Below, piece after piece: positions 14,375 through 26,719 of a stretch of 64,000 bases of DNA (positions within the stretch are counted from its first letter, which is position 1; each line of letters begins with the position of its first letter). Under the pieces are notes generated by a model. The model saw only the letters and a program-made list of their open reading frames with translations. It ran no database searches and was not told the DNA's origin. Both the position numbers and the translations under genes were made by a program. Location of the stretch: positions 33,119,501-33,183,500 of the forward strand of contig CP141130.1 of assembly GCA_035236585.1 (NCBI GenBank). The letters are read 5' to 3'. This DNA comes from Warburgia ugandensis (taxonomy: Eukaryota; Streptophyta; Magnoliopsida; Canellales; Canellaceae).

Positions 14375-16514
14375 AGCATTTTGGGTCTTTTTTCATGATT
14401 ATAATATTTTACTTTTTTATTATTAAATGGCATGAAAGTCTTCCATGCTCCATTTTTTCTTCCCCATGCCCATTTTTCTTCCCCAAGACCAGATGATGTT
14501 TGTTGACCCATGAATTCACGTGGGCTGCTGATAAGATTGGTTGTTGGGTCCCTTGTGGGCCCCATGTGGGCCCCACATGGTGTAAAAAGACCGTTTTGCC
14601 ATTTATGCATAAAATTCTGGGTTTTATTCCCATGATCATGGATTTGAGTGTGACGACCCGGGTTTTTCAATGCCATTTTTGGTAAAAATGCAGTGAGATC
14701 GATCTCTAGTTTTAAAACAATTTATGCAAAAGAATGCCAGAAAATTTTCTTCTTTTTCAAAGAACATTGTATAAAGAGCCCGAGTGTCAAAATGAACGCT
14801 CAATGCATAGTGCCATGGCAATTTATAAATAAATCAAAATAAGTAATCACTCCCAAGATTGTTAGTCACAGCCACAGCTACAACAAATACTTACAATCAA
14901 GATTATAGTAGTTACCAAAGGAAATTACTAATTAAATCGTACCTTTGCCTACTTGACTTTGGTTCTAATGCCTCCTGCTGTTTCTTCTATTTGTCTTTTA
15001 TTTGATCTGAAAAATAATGGATTGGGTTGAGTATTTATCATACTCAGTAGGTAACCTGACACTACCCTTTTTGAAAACATAGCAATGCATCATACGGAGT
15101 TCAAAGTGGTTGCATGAAAGGCATACTAAATTTGTAATAGGTGCACAAATGTATGCATAAAGTGTAAATAATGCCATCTATTGAAATTCTTTATCAATCA
15201 CGAGTTAGTATGCAATACTAACAGTATGTTTGAGTTTAGAAAGTCAAAATTAATAGATTCACCATATCCTGGTTATGAGATCTACACCTTATGTCAAAGC
15301 CATGCGTAGTATATAATGATCAGAAAATACTTAAAGTAGTCTATGATAGCATCACGAAGTAACATGTACCAGTCTCAAGTCATCTGGTCATGAGTACTCG
15401 TTTACGACCAATTGAAATGCTATATGCATGTCTATACTACTAAAATCATAGGGTCACCATGCTTGCGACCAGAACCACTCTGGATCGCATGTCTCCGGTA
15501 TCTAGAGACCAGTCCACCATAGCCTCCATGGCGACTATGGATATGTCCCTAAAAGGGTGCCGTGAACACCTCCAGTGGTCGTCCCTGTTGACCACAGCAG
15601 TCAGGGAAGGGACAATGCCATTTTTGGCAGCGATACCATCCACCTTTTTGGTGGTAGAGGCTGGGAGCCTAAATCCGTACCCCTCAGCATAGTGCCGACT
15701 GGCTTAATAGCCTAAAACCATACATAGTTCAAACCTCAAATCAACATAAACCATGCAATTTATGGCTTTGTTTTCAAAGTATGCAAGCATTGCGTAAAAT
15801 GCCATGAATCCGTAACGTGTATAAAAACATTATTTCTCAACAGCATTCTTCAGTTAATGCAAGATTTTTCAAATACATAAATCATGCAAGCAGGTCTCGC
15901 ATATTTGTATAAGAACAGCATAGTTTAAAACACATGCTTAATACAGTATTAAAACAAGTAACTTAATGAACGTTTAGGATGTATTTTGAAAACAGAGTAG
16001 GATCAGACTACCTACCTCGTGCGTTGTTACGTCGCTCGTGCCTGTCTTCACCTCGAGTCCAAGAATATCTTGGTAAGGTCCTGAGTGATGTCCAAACATA
16101 AGATCTAGGCGTTATTCTATGCTATTTTATTGTATAGGCTCTAACTTTGGATTTTAAAAGGTCGCGCCTTAATGGACGACCCAAATGTAGCACCTAGGGT
16201 CTTGCACACCATAGTTTTAGAATGCGCGCTCTACGTTTTCTAGTATATGCGTGCACCCTGGTCACACCGCAACTAGGTTGGGTCATGTGCGCACATCCGA
16301 ATGGTGTGCCAGGGTGTGCACTCAGGACAGCGTTGCTCGAACGCATCTTAAGCGTAGCTGTGGCGTGCTTTGGCTCCTAGGACATCCCATGAGTCCTAGT
16401 CGAGCCAAGAAGACTATTCGCACGCGATGCGTTCGTAATGACAACCCCCAGGGAGCTTGGCATGGCTGTGTGTCAAGCCAGGCGCCCCATGGACAGCGCT
16501 GTGCTCCCCTAGGA

Positions 16515-16517
<3 letters not shown>

Positions 16518-16581
<64 letters not shown>
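16518..16581. repeat. (CT)n microsatellite in solo LTR A'
   Basis: About 32 units. The same site in the A1 LTRs has about 11-12 units (24722-24743 and 32087-32110, as GA). Confidence 0.95.
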
Positions 16582-16584
<3 letters not shown>

Positions 16585-16972
16585 GGTTTCCACCCGTCTG
16601 GTTCTCTTTCCAAAAGACCGGTGATTTCGGGTCGGAAATATTCTTCCCAGATCCAGCGAGGATCTGGGCTGGGAATGAGGCGGAAAGGAGGGTCAGTCGG
16701 GTCGGGCAGCCTGGAATGGTAGCCTGGTTGTCTGACCCTAGGGTTTTGTAAGGAACCCATCTTCCTTAATGGGTTCTCCTGCCAGGAGACGCCAGATCCA
16801 GTTGGATTTGTGAGGGACAATGGAGGAGAAAGAGAGGAGGAATAAAGTGGGGACGAGGAGGTACCTGGACATCCACCATGAAGCCGTCGTACACCTGGAA
16901 TCGTGTTCTCCAAACTCTCTTTGCCGGAGATTTGAACTCGAAAATACCTGGTGGAGAAGGGGGCTTGGAGGG

Positions 16973-16980
16973 TATTTATA
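16973..16980 (-). promoter_or_regulatory. TATA box of solo LTR A'
   Basis: TATAAATA on the minus strand, in the same place as 24277-24284 in A1, within a C-rich context. Confidence 0.6.
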
Positions 16981-17837
16981 GGAGAGGGAAGGCGGTGCTG
17001 CCAATGGCGGTGGTGGAAATCTCTGGAAACCGGGGGTTTCTGGAGAAATCGTGAGAAGGCTAGAGGAGGAAGAAGACAGGGGGTGCCATTATCAAAATGG
17101 CCCCTGCTGTTTTTGACTTTTTCGTTTTTAGGTACATTTTACCAAAATGCCCTCAATCTTCTAACGCTTATAACTTCGTCATACGAGCTCCATTTTCGTC
17201 GTTCTTTGAGGCGTTGGATTCCATTTTGCGTGCAGTATCTAGTGGTACTAATTTTATTCACAAATTCCTAAGTTCCCTATGTAAATTTTGATCAAACATT
17301 CAACCACCTAATAAGACCCTTAAACATGTAATAAACATATATTTATTCCAAAATAGTCAAGTTACAAGATCATTAGTACATCCCACTATGTTTGTTCTTT
17401 ATACAAAATGTTGGGTCATTACATTGAGTGCACTTAGTGGCGTTGGATTTGTATTTCTCAGTACATTTTAAATTTTGATGTCTCATATTTTGATTTTTGG
17501 GTAAAATTACTATTTTACCCCTTTTGTCCAAGAAATGAAGAAACTTAAGGATTTCTTATCCGAATTCGAAATTTGTCGTGCTTACAGTCATTTTGAGAGG
17601 TTTCCTAAGTTTAATTTCAATTTTACATGTCTTATGATTTGATTATACTTTTATAAAAAGTATATTCTAAATAACCCTAATATTTCAACCCAAAATATGT
17701 AAAACTCAAACTTTATTGATTTTCTCAATCAATTACAAAAATTGGGGTTATTACACCGACATAGTTGTCGGGTCTATCTTCCCAAAATCAACAGATAAAA
17801 AAAATAAAATGAAGAAGAAACCCGATAAAGGGAGAGG

Positions 17838-17929
17838 AAAAGAAAGAAGAAGAAGAAGAAGAAGAAGAAGAAGAAGAAGAAGAGGAAGGAGAAGGAGGAG
17901 AAGGAGAAAGAAGAAGAAAGAGAGGAGGG
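17838..17929. repeat. Purine (GAA/GGA)n tract in LTR D
   Basis: About 90 bp of almost pure purine, mainly GAA triplets running into GGA/GAG. It makes long charged or low-complexity frames on both strands that are not genes. Confidence 0.9.
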
Positions 17930-19433
17930 GGCCTAGTTCTACATGCCGACAAACCCTCATGCTGAAGAAGATGAGGGTTTTTTGGGTTTTTTGGGTTGCT
18001 GGAGTTCCAAGTTGTTGTCGGAGACGACGCCGGCTCGGATCGATGATCCGACTGGTCATGTTGTCCAACACAGTGAGCCAAACAAAACCCCCAAGGTTAT
18101 TAGGGAATCCAACGAGATTTGGAGCATCGATTAAGGAGGAGACAGTGCACGACAAGCTTGAAAACCCTACAGGTGAAAGTGACGATGGATCTGAGTCAAT
18201 CCAACCCCTTCAAGGGTGGAAAACACATGAAAATGCATTCAAATGATAGATCTACAAAACCCAACTTGTGATTTGAGGTATTTTACAAAATCTGCACAGT
18301 TTATGCTAGATTTAGGTTTTGTGGATGATTCAGCTGTCCATTTTAAATCAAAACTTAGGGATAGGTAATTAGGTGCATAATGTTAGTCGGATCTAACTGA
18401 GATTGTCTATCTAGGCTGAAAATTGATCGAATAATCTCAGCCGTCTGATCGGGTATTGTTCACACAGTAACTTCGTGATGTCTGATCGACGAACATACAC
18501 CACAGATGAGTCCCTCGTCCTTAAAAATGATAGTATGACTAGAATTATATGAAATTGAAGTCAAATAGATCGGATGATATAGGCTGTCTGATTTGCCACT
18601 AATTAAACAGACACCTTGTGATGTCAGACCAATGATTAGTGGTTATAGATGGATTCCCAAATGTTGAATTAGCTTAGATGTGACATAAAGAATGAAATTT
18701 GAATAAACTTATATAAAAAATTGGGTGACATGAATTGTTCATGATGCTCATTATAGTAGTTTGATTTAGGAATATAATTATAGGTTGTATTGAAGACTGT
18801 AGCATGGAAAATAACACCCAGCTCCAACCTAAGAGTTGATCTAGATAGGAATCAAGGGTTAAGACCCCTGAACAGTGAAAGTGACTTGCGGTCACTTAAG
18901 AAGAGTAGTGGGAAGCCAATCCAGGGCTAATGGCATGGATTAAAAATCCAATAACTGCTTGTCATACAACTAGCTATCAACCAATAGCTAATGAAACACT
19001 CTTAGCATAGAAATAAGCACTGTCATTTCGCCTTGTGACAACTAGTATTAGGGACTAATGTGGAGGGAGCTTTCATACTGGAAAAGCTAAGAGAAGTCCA
19101 AGTCCTAGAATTGTATATCTAAATGTGTGTTTGTATTATTATCGAGGTGTGATTGATTGGGAGCGTGTATGCAAACTAAAGAGATTATTTGCTTTAGAGT
19201 ACCTAAAGATCTCCATTTGAGGTAGGTGGAATTAAGATTGCTATGATTTTTTCTATATATGCATGTGTATATGAATTTTAAGGATTGAAATGAATCTTTT
19301 CTATTTATACGAAAGATAAGATGAATGTGCATGTTGAAATTGAATCATGATTAAACTGTTTATGCATAAGTTATGCATTATTGTTTACCATGTGAAAGAA
19401 ATGTAAGATTGATACCAGGAGATTATGAAATGG

Positions 19434-19680
19434 CTCGTAAGAGCGAAAGGGGTTGTTATGATGTGGGTGGGCCATGGAGTTGTTATGATGTGGGTGGGCC
19501 TTCGGGCTGGACAAGCTACAGGTCCCTGAGCCCCATTGTTTGGGGAGTTTGACGCATTCTGAGGGCTCGTTATGATGTGGATGAGCCACGTAGTCATTAT
19601 GATGTGGGCGGGCCTTCGGGCTGGACAAGCGACTGTTTCTTGGCTAAACAAGCTACCGGTCTCTTAGGAGTAAAGCCTTG
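19434..19680. repeat. Repeat-rich cassette in LTR D
   Basis: The phrase GTTATGATGTGGGTGGGCC and variants recur at about 19454, 19482, 19570 and 19597, and CTTCGGGCTGGACAAGC occurs twice. GGCTCGTAAGAG occurs at 19434 and again near 19809. It is an imperfect local duplication array, not found in the other LTR families here. Confidence 0.75.
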
Positions 19681-20741
19681 AGGTGTGTCTCTGGGTTTGG
19701 ATGTCTTTGGGTCTAACCCACTGCGCCAACTCACTGCACCAAAGAGGACAATATTGTTTGCTATGTACTTGATACACACAACAACACATTGGTATTTGAT
19801 ATGTGAAATGGCTCGTAAGAGTGAAGACTGGTATCAAGAAAACATAAATGAGTTGTAAGTTTGACATGTGACTGCATACTTTGCATTTCAAAGAATGTGT
19901 TTTGTACTGATGCATTGGTATTCCTTCCATCTTGGCATGAATTCATGATTTTGATAAATGTTGAATGATTTCAAGTTAAATGATAATTGAATTGTTGTTT
20001 GAATGATTTAGCATAGCTAAATTGATTTATATATAATTATAATGATTTCTGTTTATATAAAACATTGCATCTTACTCCACCTACACAAGCGATTGCTTGC
20101 TGAGGCATTTCTTTGGTTAGCAATACCTCACATACAAAGAATAATAGCAGGTTTTCCATGTTGACAGTATCACAGAACAAAGGACTCCCAAGGAATAGTG
20201 GCTACTTACTGACAAGAGCGTGACAACGGATGCTTTGGAAGAGGACAGGTAAGAATTGGTCTTTGAATTGAAGCTATCATGTTAGAAATGAGAAAGCGAC
20301 TGCATTGTATGTAATTATGGGAATTTGGAAGAATTATGTGATTGAGTTGGGCTGTGGAGGTTCTAGGTGTGTTGTGTTGATGTAAATTGTTTTTGTTTTG
20401 TTACATGTATGAAAAGGAGACTAAGTCTCCATTTATATTTCAAAATTGTCAACAAATGATTATCAGGTACTTCGCAATGACATGCGTTAAATGTCATATG
20501 TCCAAAAAATAGAAGAAACTCTACCATATTTTCAGTAGAAATGAGTGCTCATTTCATCGAGAATCCTTGTTTTTTAGGAAAGAAAAATGACACTCGGGGT
20601 TTTTCAAAGTGAATTTAAAAGAAAAGATTTTTCACTGCATTGCATTATTTTTGCAAAAATTATTTCAAATTGGATCGATCTTGCATTAGAAGTTAGTTTG
20701 AATTTTAAATTACATTTGAAAACCTCGATTGCCACATGAAG

Positions 20742-21016
20742 AGATTAAGTCCATGAAAGAAAATGATGTATGGGAACTCGTCCCGTTATCTGAAGGTATG
20801 AAGCACATTGGTTGCAAATGGATATTTAAAACCAAGAAGGATTCGAAGGGTGATGTGGACAGATATAAAGCATGTCTTGTTGCAAAGGGCTTCACTCAAA
20901 AGGAAGGCATTGATTATAACGAGACTTTCTCTCTGGTTTCATTGAAAGACTCTTTCAGGACAATAATGGCATTAGTGGAACATTTTTACCTTGAGTTACA
21001 TCAGATGGATGTAAAG
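20742..21016 (+). pseudogene. copia-1 reverse transcriptase, N-terminal part
   Basis: Reads as the typical start of copia RT: VWELVPLSEG, HIGCKWIFKTKKDSKGDVDR, ACLVAKGFTQKEGIDY and LHQMDVK. It is followed directly by solo LTR E2. It is part of the 6186-35132 element; fossil. Confidence 0.88.
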
Positions 21017-21448
21017 TGTTAAGTGTTTAATTTTGGCTAAAAGACCCCTAGTTTAGCATTCAATTAGATCATCTAACCATTCAAATTTGCAAAATTTAGC
21101 TTGATTTTTAAATTTAACTCAAATTGACCATCCAAACCTTAATTTCTCAAAATCAATGGTTAGATGATCATTAGAGTTTATTAGATGATTAATGTGTGGT
21201 TTAGATGATTTTAATTTAGTCCTTTATTTTGCAAATCAACTAAAAGAAACATGGATGGCTAAGGATCAATGTACAGATAATCTAGCAAGGATCAATGGTG
21301 CAGATCAAGTGAAGATCAAGAAAGGAAGAAGAGTCCTAATGGAAGAGGTTTCCTAAGGAAGAAGAGTCCTAATGGAGAAGAATCCTAATTTAGAGGAGAG
21401 GAAGTCCTAATAGGAATCCACCTCTTAAAGGAAAGAGGTGGAGGAAGT

Positions 21449-21455
21449 TATAAAA
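21449..21455 (+). promoter_or_regulatory. TATA box in solo LTR E2
   Basis: TATAAAA at the position matching 1864-1870. Confidence 0.5.
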
Positions 21456-21868
21456 AAGGGATGATCATACAAGGCTGAGGCGTTTTTTTTTAGAGTTTGG
21501 AGTTTTGGGGTTTCCATTCGTGTATTGTCATTGCCATTTCTTTCTTTGTTTACTATCTCTTTCACATTATCATCCATCTCTACTTTCTCTTTCACGGTCT
21601 TAGCATACTTCTCATCTTTTCCAGCACTATCTCTACTTCACCATAGCACCACCCTAGTTTCGCCTCTGTTCCACCTTGCATCCCCAAACCAGAGCATCAC
21701 CGGCTCTGTTCTAGATGACGCCCCTACCAGAGGCATCGTCTCCCATCTTTTTCCCCATCGCCGTACTATACAACCCCTTTTACCTTTCCATTTTTTTTTT
21801 TTTCATGTCCCTGATCCATTCAACCCAGAATAGCTAGCTCCACTTTCCATCTAATCTTTCTTAACTGC

Positions 21869-22030
<162 letters not shown>

Positions 22031-22890
22031 CGAACCTCCTCAGCCAGGCTGGATCGCACCTCCTTTTCCATAGCCCTCCACCCAGGCTAGGCGATTCCAA
22101 CTTGAATGTGCGTTGTCTTCACCACTGATCTAGGTGGGCCCTCCTCCAATGACCGTAGCCAGCAACCTTGTTTCCACCACACGGCTCCGTATAGTAGCAC
22201 CTCTGCACTGGGGTTTTTCATAGGCTAGATCGCACCAAACTAGGACCGAGTCCAGCAATCTTCAACGCACCAGTTGTCTACTCCAACACCTCCATTCCGG
22301 TGTTGATCACAACCGTCGGGCATTTTTCTCGCCTCCGGACATCCTGTAGATGGAAACCCGAAATGGGTTTTCCCACCTTTTCTTCTTCCCTTCTCCTCCC
22401 TTCTCCGGTCTTCATCTTCGTCGGGTTTTCGTCTGGTTTTTGTTAAAAACTAGATTTTTAATTTAATTCTGGTTTTGCCCTTACATTTTTAAATGCAATT
22501 ACATTTCTATCCTTTTCTTTTAAATACAAATGTGTCCTCTTTTTTTTTTACATCTGTATCCCCATTTTATTTACATGTGTGTCCTTGTTCTATTCAAGTT
22601 TTATTTTATCCATTTTCTGACAATGTTATCCAAGGACGGCGCTATCCACAGACAGTGTAATTTAGGGATGTTTAATTAGTTTTATTTTATGTTTTTTGGA
22701 CTTGAAAGTTATGTAAATTGCATCATTTGAATAAAGCTAAATAGTTAGGTTAATTTTGTTATTTTCCTTAACTTTAAATAATTCAATTTTATTAAAAACT
22801 CCAATTAAAGAAAGTCCCTGTGGGATCGACCTGTATTTGCATAGCTATACTTCAATAGCCCGTGCACTTGTGGAAAACATCAATATAAAG

Positions 22891-23833
22891 ATTGCGTTTC
22901 TCAATGGTGACATTGATGAGACAATTTATATGTTGGAGCCAAAAAACCTTGTGTCAAGAAATGCAAAGAATATGGTTTGCAAATTAAGAAAATCTATCTA
23001 TGGGCTTAAGCAAGCTTTTCGTCAATGGTATCACAAATTCCATTAAGTTGTTATCTCATTTGGTTTTGAGATGAATGCAGCTGATGATTGTGTATACCAC
23101 AAGTTTATGGGAGTAAATACATATTCTTGGTTTTATATGTCGATGACATATGGCTTGTCAGCAATGATATAGGCTTGTTGGGCGACACCAAGAGATTTCT
23201 ATCAAAGAAATTTGAGATGAAAGATCTTGGGGATGCATCTTTTGTATTGGGAATTTAGATATATCGAGATCGTTCTTTGGGTATTCTAGGATTATCACAA
23301 AAGAGCTATATCGAAAAGGTACTTAAGAGATTTGGCATGCAAGATTACAAACGAAGAGACACCCCTGTTGCTAAGGGAGACTAGTTTAGTCTCGACCAAT
23401 GCCCTAAGAATGATTTTGAAACTAAAGAAATGCAAAAGATTCCCTATGCTTCAATAGTGGGGAGTCTTATGCCTGCTCAAGTTTGTACACATCCGGATGT
23501 TGCGTACATTGTTAGGATGATAGGCAGATATTTGAGCAATCTGGGAATGGATCATTGGAAAGCATCCAAATGGGTCATGCGATATCTTTAGAGAACAAAA
23601 CATTACATGTTCACATGCAGGAGGTCAGATAAGTTAGATATCATTGGGTATTCGAATTCCAGTTTGCTGGATGCTAAGACAGTCGTAGATCCACTTCAGG
23701 TTATATCTATCTTTTTGTTGGAGGAGTTATCTCTTGGAAGAGTGTTAAGCAGACGCTCATTACTGCTTCCACCAAGGTAGCTGAGTTTATAGCATGTTAT
23801 GAGGCTTCCAATCATGGAATATGGCTGCGAAAT
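22891..23833 (+). pseudogene. copia-1 reverse transcriptase and start of RNase H
   Basis: Continues the RT (KIAFLNGDIDETIYM, MVCKLRKSIYGLKQAFRQWY), the Y-V-D-D-type region near 23130, the connection domain, and the start of RNase H (about 23640). Gypsy element A1 then begins at 23834; RNase H resumes at 33978. Fossil, broken. Confidence 0.85.
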
Positions 23834-24276
23834 TGTAATGCCCCAATATTTTGTATAAAGAACAAACATAATGTGATGTACTAATGATCTTGTAACTTGA
23901 CTATTTTGGAATAAATATATGTTTATTATATGTTTAAGGGTCCTATTAGGTGGTTGAATGTTTGATAAAAATTCACATAGGGAACTTAGGAATTTGTGAA
24001 TAAAATTAGTACCACTAGATACTACACGCAAAATCGAATCCAACGCCTCAAAGAACGCCGAAAACGGAGCTCGTATGACGAAGTTATAGGCGTTAGAAGA
24101 TTGCGGCATTTTGGTAAAATGCACCTAAAAAAGAAAAAGCCAAAAACCATAGGGGGCCGTTTTGATAACGGCACCCCTTGTCTTCTTCCTCCTCTAGCCC
24201 TCTCTCGATTTCTCTAGAAACCCCCAGTTTCTAGAGATTTCCACCATCGCCAATGGCGGCACTGCCTTCTTCCCTC

Positions 24277-24284
24277 TATAAATA
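24277..24284 (+). promoter_or_regulatory. TATA box in A1 5' LTR
   Basis: TATAAATA in CCCTCTATAAATACCCTCC, a textbook plant TATA context, conserved in all three A-family LTRs here (also 31645-31652 and 16973-16980 inverted). Confidence 0.65.
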
Positions 24285-25610
24285 CCCTCCACCCCTTCTT
24301 CCCAAATCGCGCTTCTCCTTTCTAATTTCTCCCAAAACTAGATCTTGCAATAGGGGTTTGGAGGCGAGTTCAAGGCCTCGTTGCGTCGTGTGGAGGGCTC
24401 CCCAGGTACGTCTCTCTTCCCCACGTTATTCTCCTCTCTTCCCTCACTCTTTTCCCCAAAGTTTTGGGCTAGATCTAGGCGTCTCCCGGCCAGAGAATGC
24501 CTTGGTAAGCAGGGTTCATTCCAGAACCCTCAACCCACCAACCATGGTTTCGGCGATAGCCGAAACCACTGACCAGGGCGCCGTTTCGGCAGCTCAAACT
24601 GGCCCTCGATCCCCTTTCTTTTCCTTCCCAGCCCAGATCCACGTCGGAGCTGGGTGCTTTTCTGGCCAGACATCACTGGCTTTCCGTGACCCAAACCAGA
24701 TGGGTGAAAACCCGTCAAGATAGAGAGAGAGAGAGAGAGAGAGCCTCCCAGGGGTGCACGAACGTCCCAGAGTGCACGGCGCAGTCCAAGGCGCCTAGCT
24801 TGACACATAGCCATGCCAAGCTCCCTGGGGGCTGTCATTACGCACCCGTCACGTGCGAATAGTCTTCTTGGCTCGACTAGGACTCATGGGATGTCCTAGG
24901 AGCCAAAGCACGCCGCAGCTATGCTTAAGATGCATTCGTGCAACGCTGTCCTGAGTGCACACCCTGGCACACCATTCGGATGTCTGCACATGACCCAACC
25001 TGGTTGCGGTGTGACCAGGGCGCACGCATATACTAGAAAACGTAGAGCGTGCATTCTAGAACTATGGCGCGCAAGACCCTAGGTGCTACATTTGGGTCGT
25101 CGTTAAGGCGTGACCTTTTAAAATCCAAAGTTGGAGCCTATACAATAAAATGGCATAGAATAACTCCTAGATTTTATGTTTGGACATCACTCAAGACCTT
25201 ACCAAGATATTCTCGGACTCGAGGTGAAGACAGGCATGAGCGACGTAACAACACACGAGGTAGGTCATCTGATCCTACTCTGTTTTCAAAATATATTCCA
25301 AACTTTCATAGTTACATGCTTTTATTACTATAATGAGCATGTGTTTTAAACCATGTTGTTCTCATACAAGTATACGAGACCTGATTTCATGACTCATATA
25401 TCTATATATATATATATATATTTGAAAAATCTTGTATTGAAGGAAAAATGCTGTTGAGAAGTAATGTTTTTATACGAGTTACGGATTCATGACATTTTAC
25501 GCAATACTTGCATACGTTGAAAATAAATCCATAAATTGCATGATTTATGTTGATTTGAGATTGGGACTGTATGTTTTTGGGCTATTGAGCCTGATGGACA
25601 CTATGTTAAG

Positions 25611-25794
25611 TAGGTAGATCGCCGAATAAGGCAGCCTACGTAGGGATAGCGGGTAGATAGCTGAATGAGGCAACCTACGGTAGGAACGAAAACTCGAGTC
25701 CCAAGTGGGCAGATCGCCGAAGGAGGCAACCTGCGGTAGGAACAAAAACTTGAGTCCCAAGTGGACAGATTGCCGAAAGAGGCAACCTGCAGAG
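25611..25794. repeat. Minisatellite cassette in A1 5' LTR, unit about 55 bp
   Basis: Units share GGCAGATCGCCGAAGGAGGC and GAGTCCCAAGT. There are about two full units plus partial ones. The 3' LTR has the same cassette (32974-33157); the solo LTR A' has unrelated sequence at this place. Confidence 0.85.
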
Positions 25795-26719
25795 GAGCAT
25801 AGTGACCCTATGATTTCAGTAGTATGATATGCATATAGCATTTAAATGGTTGTCAACGAGTACTCATGACCAGATGACTTGAGACCAGTGCATGTTACTT
25901 TATGATGCTATCATAGACTACTTTAAGTATTTTCTGATCATTATTTACTACGCATGGCTTTGACATAGGGTGTAGATTTCATAACCAGGATATGGTGAAT
26001 CTATTGATTTTGACTTTCTAAACTCAGACATACTGTTAGTATTGCATACTAACTCATGATTGATAAAGAATTTCAATAGATGACATTACTTACACTTTAT
26101 GCATACATTTGTGCACCTATTACAAATTTAGTATGCCTTTCATGCAACCACTTTGAACTCCGTATGATGCATTGCTATGTTTTCAAAAAGGGTAGTGTCA
26201 GGTTACCTACTGAGTATGATAAATACTCAACCCAATCCATTATTTTTCAGATCAAATAAAAGACAAATAGAAGAAACGGAAGGAGGCGTTAGAACCAAAG
26301 TCAGGTAGGCAAAGGTACGATTTAATTAGTAATTTCCTTTGGTAACTACTATAATCTTGATTGTAAGTATTTGTTGTAGCTATGGCTGTGACTAACAATC
26401 CTAAGAGTGATTACTTGTTTTGATTGATTTATAAATTGCCATGGCACTATGCATTGAGCGTTCATTTTGACACTCGGGCTCTTTATACAATGTTCTTTGA
26501 AAAAGAAGAAAATTTTCCTGCATTCTTTTGCATAAATTGTTTTAAAACTAGAGATCAATCTCGCTGCGTTTTTACCAAAAATGGCATTGAAAAACCCAGG
26601 TTGTCACAGTTGGTATCAGAGCCCAGGTTCATGTTATTCACAGCCTAGTTATGAAAAAGACTTATAATCAAGATATACTAATAGGCAAACCAATAGGGTA
26701 AGAGTCCCATAAAGGTAGA

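Larger units (their letters stand above)
14649..17423 (-). mobile_element. Solo LTR A' of the A (Tekay) family
   Basis: 2775 bp flanked by TTGAG (14644-14648 and 17424-17428), innermost in a four-level nest. It aligns end to end, inverted, with the LTRs of A1 (23834-26608 and 31201-33972), except for one internal segment (15465-15684) that is unrelated to the corresponding A1 segment. It has a CT tract on the plus strand (16518-16581) where A1 has short GA tracts. Confidence 0.93.
10436..17755 (-). mobile_element. Solo LTR B (Tekay-like), minus strand, carrying A'
   Basis: On the plus strand it starts TGTGACGACCCGGG and ends GGGGTTATTACA, the mirror image of a chromovirus LTR (TGTAATAACCCC...CCCGGGTCGTCACA). 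CCGAC flanks it (10431-10435 and 17756-17760). Without solo LTR A' it is about 4.54 kb, large for this group. It shares blocks with LTR C, such as the inverted block around 12435-12475 against 40675-40725, and the hairpin block around 10842-10890. No coding domain is present. Confidence 0.9.
10338..20736 (+). mobile_element. Solo LTR D (Tekay-like), carrying nested insertions
   Basis: Starts TGTAACATCT and ends CTCGATTGCCACA. TGAAG occurs on both sides (10333-10337 and 20737-20741). The two parts of D are 10338-10435 and 17761-20736, about 3.07 kb together; the rest is solo LTR B and its passenger. There is no gag-pol, so this is the product of LTR-LTR recombination. The 3' end resembles that of LTR C (TTTAAAAGAAAAGA, TTCACTGCATTGCATT). 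It contains a purine microsatellite and a repeat-rich cassette. It interrupts the copia-1 pol region. Confidence 0.88.
23834..26608 (+). repeat. 5' LTR of A1
   Basis: 2775 bp, from TGTAATGCCCCAATATTTTG to CCCAGGTTGTCACA. It holds a TATA box (24277-24284), a short GA tract (24722-24743), a minisatellite cassette (25611-25794) and a hairpin (26211-26229). Confidence 0.95.

Noticed and set aside
10436-14648. Possible full gypsy element on the minus strand
   Set aside because: No gag or pol motif lies between the ends, and the ends carry one matching CCGAC duplication, so a solo LTR explains it.
17716-18246. A 176-codon frame with a long Arg/Lys run
   Set aside because: It is a translation of the purine microsatellite in LTR D crossing LTR sequence; no domain.
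24253-24838. Open frames downstream of the A1 TATA box
   Set aside because: They lie wholly in the LTR, differ between the two LTR copies and have no domain; leader sequence is the simpler reading.
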